From: Osedax fenrisi | Lineage: Eukaryota > Annelida > Polychaeta > Sabellida > Siboglinidae | DNA length: 64,000 bases | Reading direction: 5' to 3' | Assembly: GCA_964019155.1 (NCBI GenBank) | Contig: OZ025242.1 | Coordinates: 86,332,533 to 86,396,532, forward strand | In this document: one piece after another, positions 52,475-63,750 of the stretch | How the letters are laid out: every line of letters starts with the position of its first letter | Numbering within the stretch: position 1 is the stretch's first letter | The notes under the pieces: generated by a model | What the model was told of the DNA's origin: nothing | The model's input: the letters and a program-made list of their open reading frames with translations, nothing else | The model's database searches: none | Translations under genes and position numbers: made by a program

Positions 52475-52822
52475 TTAAAAATAAAAATAAAAATTTTTCA
52501 TTTTAACAATATTAATATATTTCATTATGTATTTTTTATAGAGTATAGAACTATGAACATCTTTGCAAATTAGTCTAATTACTAGATTTTGGAGTTTTGA
52601 TATTGGCTTAATATTACTTTCGAAAGTATTACCCCATATATTTGAGCAATAATCAAGATGACATTTTAAAATTGCGTAATAAACTAAAATTAAACTTTTT
52701 TCGTTTAATTTATACTTGATTTTATTCAATATGGCAATAGGTTTTGATAATTTTCTTAATATATGGGAAATATGTATTTTCCAATTTAATATATCATCGA
52801 TAAATAAACCTAAAAATGTGAT
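52475..52822 (-). pseudogene. LINE reverse transcriptase C-terminal fragment
   Basis: One minus-strand frame is open for about 115 codons. It begins ITFLGLFIDDILNWKIHIS at 52822, and 52729 onward continues KIKYKLNEKSLILVYYAILK, then CHLDYCSNIWGNTF. These match the thumb region of Jockey/CR1-like reverse transcriptases (FLGI.ID..L.W..H, Y..L...L.YC...WG). Both ends of the protein are missing. It differs from the other LINEs in this window. Confidence 0.75.
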
Positions 52823-53798
52823 GTTATAACAGTATACTGTAGTATACTACAGTATATATACTATTAAATTCCATAGGAATATTATTAGGGGAAAGTAACC
52901 TAAAAGATGAAAGTGATTTATAATATTAAATAGAATTGCTGTTCTATATAAGAACAATGCATTTTACGATATACAATACCGGTTATATAAATTAGTAGAT
53001 CAAAGCAATATATGTATCTTTTAAATAGTACATCTATGTATATATATATAACATATTCTAAATATTATTTATAATTATATATATATATTAATATATTATA
53101 TAATTATATATATATATTAATTATAATTATATATATATATATATATATATATAATGTATAAAACATAATATTGCTTACACGAACAAACTATAAATAAGTA
53201 CTATCATTATTAACAATATTCGAGCGATTACACCTGCACCCGAATATGTGTAACGTCATAAATTACCGGTAATTCGTAGGTTAGTATATTACTTCTGTGA
53301 TAAATATTTAACATTTTAATTTATAAATAAATAATATGACATTTCGGCGGATTCTGATAATTATAATCAACGCATACTAAAATAACTTAATGTACTTAAT
53401 GAGCAATGTGTACATACTAAATAATAAATATTGATGATTTAGAAGTAATTAATATATATAAATATATTTATATATTAATATACAAATATATTTACTTGAT
53501 ATGTGTTATATATTATATGTTTACCTTTGAATAAATAAAAAATATCTAGGATTAAGTACTAATTATATTCACAATCGCACTTATTAATAGTATTCGAATT
53601 GTCGTCACCAGTTATCGGCCTCAGACGTAGCGGTTTAGCGATCACGATTCTAAATTTAGATAATTAGTTTATAACCCATATAGGGTGCCCATCACCCGTC
53701 CCGGAGTCTGACGTGCTATCATCGCTGATAACAGCCTCGTAAACACTGATACGTGCCCCGATGAGACGTCGAATTGTGACCCCATGACCTTTAAGTGG
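52823..53798. other. AT-rich stretch with (TA)n runs
   Basis: TATAATTATATATATATTAA repeats at 53070-53155. 53590-53790 is CpG-richer. No supported gene. Confidence 0.5.
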
Positions 53799-53910
53799 TG
53801 AGTCACTCATGAGCGGTGGCGGCGACGGCGTTCTATTATTACACCTATTGTTATGTAAGCATGAGTCACATTGCCCGAAGGATGAGTCATACTGTGCGGC
53901 GGATGAGTCA
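53799..53910. promoter_or_regulatory. Four TGAGTCA sites, three in a ~21-bp repeat
   Basis: TGAGTCA at 53799-53805, 53862-53868, 53883-53889 and 53904-53910. The last three lie in tandem copies of a GGATGAGTCATA unit. These are AP-1/bZIP consensus sites; their function is unknown. Confidence 0.35.
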
Positions 53911-53929
53911 TAATGCCCGTATGACAGGT

Positions 53930-54284
53930 GAACGGGACGTGCGACACTACATTACATTTAAATTAAATAATACTGTAATAGTTTACGATATGGTAGATTC
54001 CGGTCCCATCCTATGGAATTCCCTCCCTACTACCATTGTTCTATTAATATAAATAGATCGCACAAAATATTTATAAATCTTACTTCTTCTTTTCGCTCAA
54101 CCTCTAATCATTAAATCATCCAACCTATTATGTTTGTGTCGTGTTATCTACAACGTATTATTATTATCTAATTGTTATCGTATTATTATTATTATCTTAT
54201 TATTACTATTTTCTCGCACGAGTGAAGGGGTCTATATTCCTAGTCTATATATACGAACCTATTTGAGTGCCTAATAAACCGTAT

Positions 54285-54329
<45 letters not shown>
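53930..54329 (+). pseudogene. LINE 3' end with C-terminal peptide and (ATC)n tail
   Basis: The plus-strand frame to the stop at 54052 contains MVDSGPILWNSLPTTIV, the G..LWNSLP motif near the C-terminus of CR1/L2-like LINEs. A ~230-bp 3' UTR, AATAAA at 54273-54278 and an (ATC)15 tail at 54285-54329 follow. The hAT element starts 30 bases further on. Confidence 0.72.
54285..54329 (+). repeat. (ATC)n tail
   Basis: Fifteen ATC units ending the LINE fragment. Confidence 0.9.
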
Positions 54330-54389
54330 TTATATATTTCCCTAAAGTAGGTATACATTAGTGCTGTAAAATTTCAAATACTTGGTTGT

Positions 54390-54511
54390 TCTCGAGAACT
54401 TCAAATCTTAAAATTTTGTTCTCGAGAACTTCAAATCTTAAAAAAAATATCAAGTTCTCGAGAACTTCAAATCTCTCATATTTAGGTATGTTCTCGAGAA
54501 CTTCAAATCTT
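54390..54511. repeat. Four subterminal repeats of the hAT element
   Basis: GTTCTCGAGAAC (a 12-bp palindrome) followed by TTCAAATC, four times at 20-45 bp spacing. They are probably transposase-binding sites. Confidence 0.85.
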
Positions 54512-54635
54512 TTAATAATATTTTAAAAAACGTTAACGAAGAAAAAAATTAGATATTAATTAATTAATTATTATTAATAATAATACATTAATTAATAAAT
54601 AATTATTATTAATTAACTTAATTATTAATTATAAA

Positions 54636-54815
54636 AATTAATAAATAATTATAATAATTAATAAATAATTATAATAATTAATAAATAATTATAATAATTA
54701 ATAAATAATTATATTAATTAATAAATAATTATAATAATTAATAAATAATTATAATAATTATAATAATTAATAAATAATTATAATAATTAATAAATAATTA
54801 TAATATTTAATAAAT
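54636..54815. repeat. 20-bp AT-only tandem repeat inside the hAT element
   Basis: Units of AATAATTAATAAATAATTAT, about eight copies with small indels. Confidence 0.85.
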
Positions 54816-55098
54816 AATTATTATAATAATTATTAATAATTATTAATTAATAATAATAATTGATAAATAATTATTAATTAATAAATTATAATTGGATAAT
54901 TAACAATACATAATTATTAATTACTTGAATTATTGAATACGTTACTATTCTAATAATCATATATAGCTATATAAACCTATATATAGTAATTTAAAACCTA
55001 TTAGTAAAGTTGTAAGAGGAATCCTATATACTATATACACCACAGCTTATATATATAGAAGGCTAAATATAAATATTATATTTAGACTATATATAGAT

Positions 55099-55149
<51 letters not shown>

Positions 55150-55627
55150 ATAGTGTCAAATATTTATTCAATATGTACTTGTAGATAAATATAGTTTTAA
55201 ACGGTTTATGAATTAACATTTTTATATATTAGTACAGAGTAGGTACGATATGAAGATTATACGTAATCATTTTTAAATATTGTTATTAATGTATAATAAA
55301 TAAAGGACACGGTGTCCTTGATAACATTGTTTTATTTTAAATATATTATCATATAGGTGGCATAACTGATGATCGAATTAATAGTATCTATACAGTTTAA
55401 TGGATATTTTAAAATAGTTGAAAGAAACTTATTACATAATTATGTTAATCGATCGTTACCCGAACAATTACCCGACTGATACCCGAACCGAAACTAAATT
55501 TAAAATAAAGATTTGAGACCATCAAATCTTTCCAAATACCCGAAAATTTAAGATTTGAACCGAACCGAAAAAAAAAGATTTGAGATTTGATATTTGAGAT
55601 TTGAAATTTTACAGCACTAGTATACAT

Positions 55628-57552
55628 CCTTATATTGATTTACTATTTTCAAAAAGTGATCGGATTGACTCTATTAATAATATCGTCTTTATTATCGGTG
55701 CACAAAGTACATAAACCTATATAGTAAATAAAGCAGACGATGCGTTTAAAACCTCGATATAAAGATAGGTTTATATCGATTGTTTCAACACGACGCGCGC
55801 CGCGCACTGATTAACATTATCTTCGCACTGCATTGTCCTGGCCTAGCCATGATACCCGTGTAAGCTGTATAGGCTTCATACACAACACTACCTACTATGA
55901 TACTATAGTATTACAGTAGTTAGTAAGCATATAGCCTGTATATATTATATACATCATATACAGGCTATACTGTATTACTGTTTATGCATTGTCTTTATGG
56001 TATGCTATTACATAGGGCTCGTGTTTAGTGTGCTAAGGGTTCAGAAATAGTGGCGTCATTATGTTTATTAATCGAATAATGCGTTTATGTCTGATGTATG
56101 CATGTCTTCCAATGTTGTAATAAATCTATTGTATACATGATGATTTAAACAGTGGCGCTTATTAATTAACCCCTCGGTAGTAAACATCTTGTATATCATT
56201 CGGTCGTCGGTAACATTGGATTTTCTCTCTCTTTTACTAGCTTATATAGTAAAACTATAGGTAATGTATGTAGTATAAGTTATATAGTATAACTATATAA
56301 GTTATATAGTATACATATAGTTTATAGTGTATACCTATAGGTCATATAGCGGGTTAGTATATAATTTAAATCTATCAAGTACTTGCCGATCCGCTATATC
56401 TTTCATGGAATTCCTTAAGATAATAACAATCTTAAGTAGCGGTAAATAAAATAGATAAGGTTGCGTGACTAAATGATATCGACATATCTCCTCTGACCAC
56501 TGTTAAGTTATTACACAATAGGTATACATGTCTACTATACGGTATACCTTTACTACTAATGAATTCTGTATAAGAATAGTAACCTGGGGGTGATCTTTCC
56601 AACAGTATTATATCAGAGAGATACCCTATTTAAACACCTAAGTAATGTATTATCTAGTCGTAATTATAATATATGGAATATATGTAATAATTATATTTTA
56701 ATTTATGTGTCGGCATCTCGAACGTTCTTAAATCTTCTTAAATGACCTTCGATATTCTTAAACGACCTTAGATATTCTTTAAATATATAAAAAATTAATA
56801 TCGCGGTAATCCTATTAAACTAAATGTTATTTTACTATTTAGCATGTAAGCATGACTTATTATTTTATCATATAATAATAATAATAACATTATCATTTAG
56901 GCACGACCATGGTAAACGAAGAAGCGCGATTCTTATATAGTCGTTTACCCGTTTCATCTATGATATATATGTGTGTGTAATGAAGTCTACTGAAGACAGT
57001 TCTTTGTTATCGTATCACGTTATTCAGTACGTTACAGGAGTCGGTCTCCGAGTGTTATCGACTAATTAGGATAAACACATCCACGTTCACGATAAACGAG
57101 GACACATATTTGGCCGGGCCTCACTAACGATATCACGGGCTCGCCACGCCCACAATATATTAAGGGGCGTGGCTACGTTAAGGATAATACGGAGTCGTAT
57201 CTGTAGCGTTCCAGAAGCAGGTAGACTCGTTAGCGTCCCAACCTTCCATCGTCCGCCTGTCTCGGTGGAACTGTTCGGTCGTCGTTGTCACGGGACTAAG
57301 AGTAAACTATTAGTATACTTATACAGGGTAATTAGTGTTATATAAACAGTTCAAAGGATACAGGGTGATTATAGTTTTATAGACAGTTGAAGAGATGACC
57401 GAACAAGCGTCACTCGCGCCATCCTCAATTATATTATTATCCCTACGAGTTTCCCGTATATCATTCATATTCACAATTACATTGCAAACATGTTACGGTC
57501 GCTACTTAAAAGATAATTAATTCGAACACACATACACCAATATACACTATAT

Positions 57553-57590
<38 letters not shown>

Positions 57591-58139
57591 GAATCTCCAA
57601 TGTTTCAATCTCCACTACATAACATATATATATATATATATATAAATACATTTTATTATTGATTTGGATTTTCTGCCGAATTCATCATATGTAACTGTAT
57701 TACATACTTCCTCTTCCATTATTGTAAACATTACATTCCTATTCTGTTCAGTTTAGTAGACTTTCTTAAATAGAATACATAATACGAGAAATGAACATTA
57801 CGATAATCACGAGAGGAATAGATTATGTGATATTGTGTAAATGTAAACGCCTGTAATAATTAAAACTTAATAACTTAATAACTTAATAACTTAATAACTT
57901 AATAACTTAATAACAATACATTATAAACTCGATAACAATGATGAACTGGGAATGATTAACATCAATATTAAGCCGATATCATGCGGATTTGTACATATGT
58001 GTTCACTGCTATTCAAGGGGTCGTGTAACTATTGATGTAAGTTACATTATGTATACACTGTGTAGTATACATTACAGGATAGGATAGAAACAAATAAAGC
58101 ATCACATACGTGAAATGTAGATAAACCTATATATATATA
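55628..58139. other. Intergenic region, no supported gene
   Basis: It contains a very CpG-rich patch (ACGACGCGCGCCGCGCAC near 55788), palindromic TATA/TATAC stretches, and an inverted GCCACGCCC pair at 57143-57173. Possible short exons at 56918-56990 (+) and 57187-57260 (-) lack support from neighbouring exons. An ACTTAATA repeat of six units is at 57865-57915. Confidence 0.45.
57143..57173. promoter_or_regulatory. Inverted GCCACGCCC / GGGCGTGGC pair
   Basis: A perfect 9-bp inverted repeat with a 13-base TA-rich loop. Each arm is a KLF/Sp1-type CCACGCCC site. It may be a hairpin or paired binding sites. Confidence 0.4.
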
Positions 58140-58343
58140 CCGGACCATTAAAATAGGTCTTAAAATATTATTTAGAAGTGATATTATATAATTGTGTATA
58201 AATAAATGACCGGCACTCGTTAAAACTATGGATGCCTTAAGAGAGCGGCTTCGAAGGGACATTAATATATGGTTATAAGTGAAAACTTCATCTAAGTTCC
58301 TGTATGGGATGAAAGGACTATACTAAATAACAATAATAATAAT

Positions 58344-58350
<7 letters not shown>
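58140..58350 (+). mobile_element. tRNA-derived SINE, 5'-truncated copy
   Basis: It starts at the last bases of the tRNA-like head (CCGGACCA). It continues with AATAGGTCTTAAAATATTAT, GGCTTCGAAGGGACATTAAT and GGTTATAAGTGAAAACTTCA, and ends in (AAT)n running into (TA)n. Body blocks match the copies at 20177 and 36951. Confidence 0.82.
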
Positions 58351-58374
<24 letters not shown>

Positions 58375-58581
58375 AGTATTATAAATAACGAAAAACATGA
58401 ACGCTATGCTATAACGATATCGCTGTGAAAGTCAACATACTTCTCGCACGAACAACCTACACGATTATATGAGACAGAAATAAGCAAGGTATAACGTTGA
58501 TAACTGTAAACACTATATTATATAATTATATTATATAATACACTATATTATATAATTATTTATATTATATAATACTCTATA

Positions 58582-59004
58582 TTATATAATACGCAGTAGA
58601 TGTGTGGAGAGCTCAGCTTCCTCTGGATCCTCGGCCCACATTACTTCATCTTTATCCGAAGCGATAAGTGATGAACTGATATGGTGATGATAACTCCAAT
58701 CCACCGGCTCCCCAGGTTGCGGATAGGGGAACGGCCATTATATATAATGTTTAGCTGCGAATAACCAATAAGCTGTGCCGAACAAAATCCAAGCTGCCAT
58801 TATGCAAGGCATAGTACCTGTTAACCACCCGAGCAGGGTTACGCCAAGGCATCGGAAGCAGGGTGCTGGGTGTGGTAAGGCTAAATTGACTTCCTTCCAC
58901 ATGAATTTCTCTGAGGAATACTGCTAGCAGATGTATGGAGTGGCGACCGCATCTGCTATATCAGCCATTGAAAGAAAATTCCGAGCAAGCTCGACCTGGT
59001 ACGG
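58582..59004 (-). pseudogene. Unidentified, mostly open frame with a hydrophobic segment
   Basis: 141 codons in one minus-strand frame with only two internal stops. It lies in a GC-richer island unlike its flanks. Translation order is PYQVELARNFLSMADIADAV, stop, FMWKEVNLALPHPAPCFRCL, a hydrophobic stretch (TMPCIMAAWILFGTAYWLF), stop, WPFPYPQPGEPVDWSYHHH, and an acidic end before TAA. I do not recognise the protein. It could be a decayed copy of a small membrane protein gene. Alternatively the island may be the 5' part of an RTE-like transposon whose openness on this strand is accidental. Confidence 0.4.
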
Positions 59005-59375
59005 TAAGGTAATACGCTATATTCACACTAGTATTTATAATATAACAAACGCGTATCTAGTGCACAAAGACGAATAAAACTGCAATTGTTTTTGGCGGCT
59101 TACTATGTCTGCTAATCTGTCCGCTGTTCTAACGCTACTAAAATATATATATATATATATATATATATTCAGAGAGTATATACTATAATATACTTATCAT
59201 ACATCATAATTATGTAATATGTTAATTATCACATTCGTGTCACCTTCAAATTTAGAAACATGTCTACCAAATGATTATATTTTGCATTTTATATCAAATG
59301 GTTATAATATGACTATTTATATACATATGTATATATATATATATATATATATAAGATTATATATATATATATATA
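59005..59375. other. AT-rich spacer
   Basis: Short (TA)n tracts at 59140-59167 and 59330-59352. Nothing else recognised. Confidence 0.5.
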
Positions 59376-59672
59376 CATACATAAACTTTTCGTAACCCTC
59401 AAATAACATAATTAAGATGTTATAGTTATTTGTTGTATGACAGCATAAGGTGCTATGACATTAGAAGTCTGACATGTATTTTTAGTGTTTCGTTTTTTAT
59501 GAATTTATTATATAAACGAAATGCGATTTGAAATTATATTTCATATATGATGATTTAATGTTCAATAAGTGATGCATTTAATTTCTAAAAAATATTATTA
59601 ATGTCGTGGTTTGATATTCATTTTTTCAATGTTAATTGTTTATTTTGTAATAATTAGACAAAGAACAACACG

Positions 59673-59711
<39 letters not shown>

Positions 59712-59850
59712 CTCATATTATATATATATATAAAATGAGTATACATTGAAGATTAAACAATATACATTGAAAATAATATAATTTCTGGATCAATAACTAA
59801 TTTCGCATGACATACCTTGGCGATGTCTGATCTTTAATTGTTATTTGTTA
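59376..59850 (+). repeat. Dispersed ~480-bp repeat, copy 1
   Basis: It begins ACTTTTCGTAACC after a (TA)n tract and ends TGTCTGATCTTTAATTGTTA. Shared blocks with 63255-63750 include GATTTGAAATTATATTTCAT and TTATTAATG. An internal (TA)n sits near 59678. No terminal repeats or coding frame are seen. Unclassified transposon or segmental copy. Confidence 0.7.
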
Positions 59851-60010
59851 TGGTATTCATATAACGATTACTGATGTATGGGTGGTAATAAATAGCGCTA
59901 TAATGTTGCAGTGTTAAAACGTAAAATATATCTCAAATAAATGATACACATTACGGTTCTTTAGAGCGGCTAGCCAGTAAACACACGTGTGTGACTACTG
60001 TGATAACTAT

Positions 60011-60051
<41 letters not shown>

Positions 60052-60199
60052 TACACACACACATATATAACTAGAAGGTTGTACTAATACAAAATATACG
60101 TGTATTTAACGCTATTCATAGCATGTACACATGACCGTTAATTATTCCTTATTACGGTTTTCTATGATAGAAAATATTATATACCAATAAAATCCTTTT
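59851..60199. other. Spacer with (CA)n microsatellite
   Basis: The (CA)n tract is at 60013-60064. No gene. Confidence 0.6.
60013..60064. repeat. (CA)n microsatellite
   Basis: CA dinucleotides with two TA interruptions near the right end. Confidence 0.95.
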
Positions 60200-60249
60200 G
60201 GACTAATATACGAAGACATGTAGCCGATAAAGGCCATTCGGGCATGCCA

Positions 60250-60553
60250 TGTGTTCATGTTGTGAGTAGATGTTTGCCGCACGTGATATTTGAGCTATTT
60301 GATTCACTATGTAATTTAATTTCAGTATATATTATTATAGTTATGTTATTATCATATTTCTTTGTTTTTGTTCTTTAATACTTATATATTTTTGTGTGGA
60401 ATCCTTTCTCGAAAGCATATTGCTATTAAAGGGTTCCTTTTTTACTCATTATTTAACTATATTATATTGTATACATATGCCATGTGTATTAATTATTAAT
60501 TTTTGTATATTATACAAGTAAAATAAATATAATTCAATTCAATTCAATTCAAT
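60250..60553 (+). mobile_element. LINE-like 3' end with stem-loop and (AATTC)n tail
   Basis: A stem-loop at 60400-60439 (GGAATCCTTT pairing with AAAGGGTTCC, one wobble) is followed about 90 bases later by a (AATTC)n tail at 60531-60553. A 3' hairpin plus short tandem tail is typical of L2/CR1-like LINEs. No protein motif remains, so the assignment is tentative and the 5' limit is arbitrary. Confidence 0.45.
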
Positions 60554-60690
60554 ATGAAATATTATAATTGAATTTGTCGACCTCTTCATCATAGTAATGA
60601 GCCAAATTAAATTAAATATAATACACGTAAACTAATAATAAAAATTAATAATATTTAAAAGTATAATAACAACTAATTTATATATATATA

Positions 60691-61316
60691 CAGTAACACC
60701 TCTCTATAAGAAACTCTTTTTTGCAGTACTTTTTTTCTTATAGAGAGGTTTTCTTATAAAGAGGTTTTTACTTTTCCAATGATTTTAAGAATTAATTATA
60801 ATTGAAAATGCATTATATGACCTATAGGTTATATATAGTATATTTATTTATTTATATTTATTTAAAAGTATTAATCCATTAATCAAAAGAATAGTTTAGA
60901 AATATGATTTATTTAAAATAGTTTTTAATAATTGTTTGCTTTAAAATAATTGTATCTGTACAATGTATATATTACAATATTATAATAATCTATTATTTAA
61001 CAATTAATTGTATAATATAATAAATTGTATCATCAATACATTTAAGGATATAATAACATTTATTAATTAATTAATTAACATTTATTAATTAATTTTAATA
61101 AATTTATGGATATACAATAACACTTATTAATTAATTGTAATTCATTGCGAGCTATTTATGTAATATAAAATATTTGTAAGAAAAAAAAATATCTTATAAA
61201 TAATTAATTTCTATAATTTTTATCAATATACAATACTTCTATTTATATATATTTATTTTTTATATTTTGTATACAATAAGTTTCTTATAAAGAGGTTTTT
61301 ATAAAGGCGTGTTAGA
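60691..61316. mobile_element. Pogo-like (Tc1/mariner) MITE or hairpin element
   Basis: CAGTAACACCTCTCTATAAG at 60691 has the look of pogo/Tigger ends, with TA before it. The sequence ACCTCTCTATAAGAAA (60698-60713) is repeated inverted at once (60734-60749). Related GTTTCTTATAAAGAGG occurs at 61280, followed by GGCGTGTTA as a decayed right end. Either a ~625-bp MITE with a damaged right terminus, or a ~60-bp hairpin plus a separate relic. Confidence 0.5.
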
Positions 61317-61803
61317 TACACCCCGACAGCTTTACATGATATAATAATAATAATATTTAGGTTTTAAACACCGAATACAAATATCGGTACAAATGGACCC
61401 CTTGATAACTCGTAGAATTGTACATGTTATAAATCTACAATTGTGCGGGACCAGGACAATACAATACAAAGAGTAACATTTATGTTCATTGTGTTTTGAT
61501 TTAATGTTGATTAATTTATTGATAAAAACAAGAGACAAAATAAGACTTACCTGCAGTCGTACAAGGGAACTCTCGCTTATAAGCGTATAGTATACTAGCA
61601 TTTGATTGTTCCACTGCTCCATATACCCCAGGATAAGGTGTAGATCATTCTGATTAGAATATCCGAAAGCCTTTGCTCAAACTGTTCCACCAGTTTAATA
61701 ACCTATCAATTCACGGTGACAAATTAAATTATATTAATTACAAATTATATATTTTTTATAATTATAAAATATTATTTTTATATTAAATATATTTATTCCT
61801 TGA

Positions 61804-61879
<76 letters not shown>

Positions 61880-62017
61880 CCCGGCCACTCATTACAAAAT
61901 ATGTCGATTACAAAAATTATTAATTATTAATGGATTACAAAATTATTAATGGTTAAATAAGTACCACAAAATAGTTTGCTAAATAAATAAAAATTGCATC
62001 CATTATATATACTTTAC
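61317..62017. other. AT-rich stretch with long (TA)n
   Basis: On the minus strand 61332-61350 ends a segment with an (ATT)n tail that may be another LINE 3' end. A long interrupted (TA)n tract is at 61809-61874. The 3' UTR of the RTE relic occupies about 61880-62017. Confidence 0.45.
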
Positions 62018-62560
62018 TTACTTTCGTCGAGCTCTTGCTCGACCCAATTTTGACAGTTTCTTCCATTTACCACGAGCCATCATCACAGAACGAATCTCAT
62101 CGATACTCTCAAGGTCAGTTTGAAGTTTTAGAGAATCTACAAATGTAAGCTGCTGACGTCCTCTTCTTCTCTTTCCTCGTGTGGGTGTCCATAGAACTAG
62201 ATTATGGGCCATCTCTTCTTTGTGACGTACACAGTGTCCAGCAAGATTCAGCATTCTTTCAGAGATTATATCTGTTACTTTAGGTAAACCATTATACAGT
62301 TTTTCGTTGTTCCTTTTACTACATGAGATATTTTGTGCCATGCGTAGTAAGCGAGTATAGCATCCATCTATCCGTTTTCTCAGCTTACTGTCTACGGTCC
62401 AGCATTGACTTCAATGTAGCAGAACGGTTTCAACAGTAGCTTTAAAGGCCCGGATCTTTAACTGATTACTCATGTTAGATGTCCATAGTCGTTTCATTAT
62501 GTGCATAACCGTCCAAGCAAGAGCCTTTCTGATTTCAAAGTCCTTTTCAGAATATATATA
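62018..62560 (-). pseudogene. RTE-type (BovB-like) LINE C-terminal fragment
   Basis: Single minus-strand frame. SEKDFEIRKALAWTVMHIMK opens it, then WTSNMSNQLKIRAFKATVET, an in-frame TGA at the position of the usual LLYGSETW, RIDGCYTRLLRMAQNISC, MLNLAGHCVRHKEEMAHNLV, TPTRGKRRRGRQ and a basic end. This is the standard C-terminal order of RTE/BovB-like reverse transcriptases. Only one stop in ~180 codons suggests a fairly recent insertion. It belongs to a different RTE family from the element at 21-27 kb. Confidence 0.85.
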
Positions 62561-62638
62561 AAGAGATATATTAACCATAATGTAATCTTTCCTATAATGT
62601 TATTAATATAATTATGTAATATATATACATACACATAT

Positions 62639-62681
<43 letters not shown>

Positions 62682-63254
62682 TAATAATTTACTATTTTTA
62701 TTAACAAGTTCTCAATATTGTAAATTTACATATTTTACTAATATATATTTTAATACATTTTAATATTATACAATTATTTTATTATCTTATTTTATTATTT
62801 ACTTTAATGTATTGGATTGAAATATGATGATAACTTATGTTCATGAACAGTGTTTTATTATTTTTATTAATTTATATATATGTATCTTCTATTTTATTAC
62901 AAAGAATGCTAACACATGAATCATTATTATTATATTATTACTTTTACTAATATTGTAAACTGTACATGAACATATTGGAGGTATCGACCAAATAAAGCAT
63001 AGGCTTTCACTGATCCTCCATAGACGTATAATATACATACTATGTATTACATAGTATGTCGTATATCTATAAACTGATTTCATTCATTCATTCATAATAT
63101 AATGATATATTAAGAATATTTTATATCGAAATTGATAAATTATTGTTCTAATTATTAGATATTTATAACTATTTGTATCTACTAATTGGATATTATTATG
63201 CAAATAATTGTTATCAAACCCATAATATATATTTCTATATATATATATATATAT
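62561..63254. other. AT-rich spacer
   Basis: It has a (TA)n tract at 62645-62679 and an ATACATACTATGTA palindrome with an inverted copy near 63032-63063. No supported gene. Confidence 0.5.
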
Positions 63255-63750
63255 ATAAGTACATACACTTTTCGTAACCTTCACATACAAATAATAGACG
63301 TTATAATTATGTGTTGAACGACATCGGAAGTCCGGTGTATTTGTATTGTATTGTTTTTTATGAATGTTATTATACAAATGAAATATGATTTGAAATTATT
63401 TCTAGTGTGACCTTAGAATTTAGTTTCTTTGTGTTTTATTCTTTTTTTGTGTATTTAATAACATGTGATTTGAAATTATATTTCATATAATGATTTAATG
63501 GATTTAATGGTTAATATGTTATGCCTTTAATCTGTAAACAATATTATTAATGGCATTGTTTAATGCCATTCATTGTTTCAATTGTTGTAGTATATTTGTT
63601 AATCGTTAAACAAAGATCAACAGTTATTTATATAAATAACGAGCTCAAATATAGAGAGACTCTATGCGGAAAGTCATTTAATGTCTGGATAAAAACATAA
63701 ATTCGCACGATATTTAAATACGCTATTGTCTGATCTTTAATTGTTATTTA
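63255..63750 (+). repeat. Dispersed ~490-bp repeat, copy 2
   Basis: Counterpart of 59376-59850 in the same orientation. It starts ACTTTTCGTAACC after (TA)n and ends TGTCTGATCTTTAATTGTTA. It carries an extra ~80 bases near 63405-63465 that copy 1 lacks. The last 250 bases of the window after it show nothing recognisable. Confidence 0.7.

Larger units (their letters stand above)
54359..55619. mobile_element. Non-autonomous hAT element with exact 8-bp target duplication
   Basis: 1261 bp. The terminal inverted repeats match over 21 bases and begin TAGTGCTGTAAAATTTC. GTATACAT flanks both ends exactly (54351-54358 and 55620-55627), an 8-bp target-site duplication typical of hAT. The left subterminal region has four copies of GTTCTCGAGAACTTCAAATC. 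The right has several AAGATTTGA motifs in opposite orientation plus CCGAACCGAA. The interior is AT-rich repeats with no transposase frame, so it would rely on a transposase supplied in trans. Confidence 0.92.
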
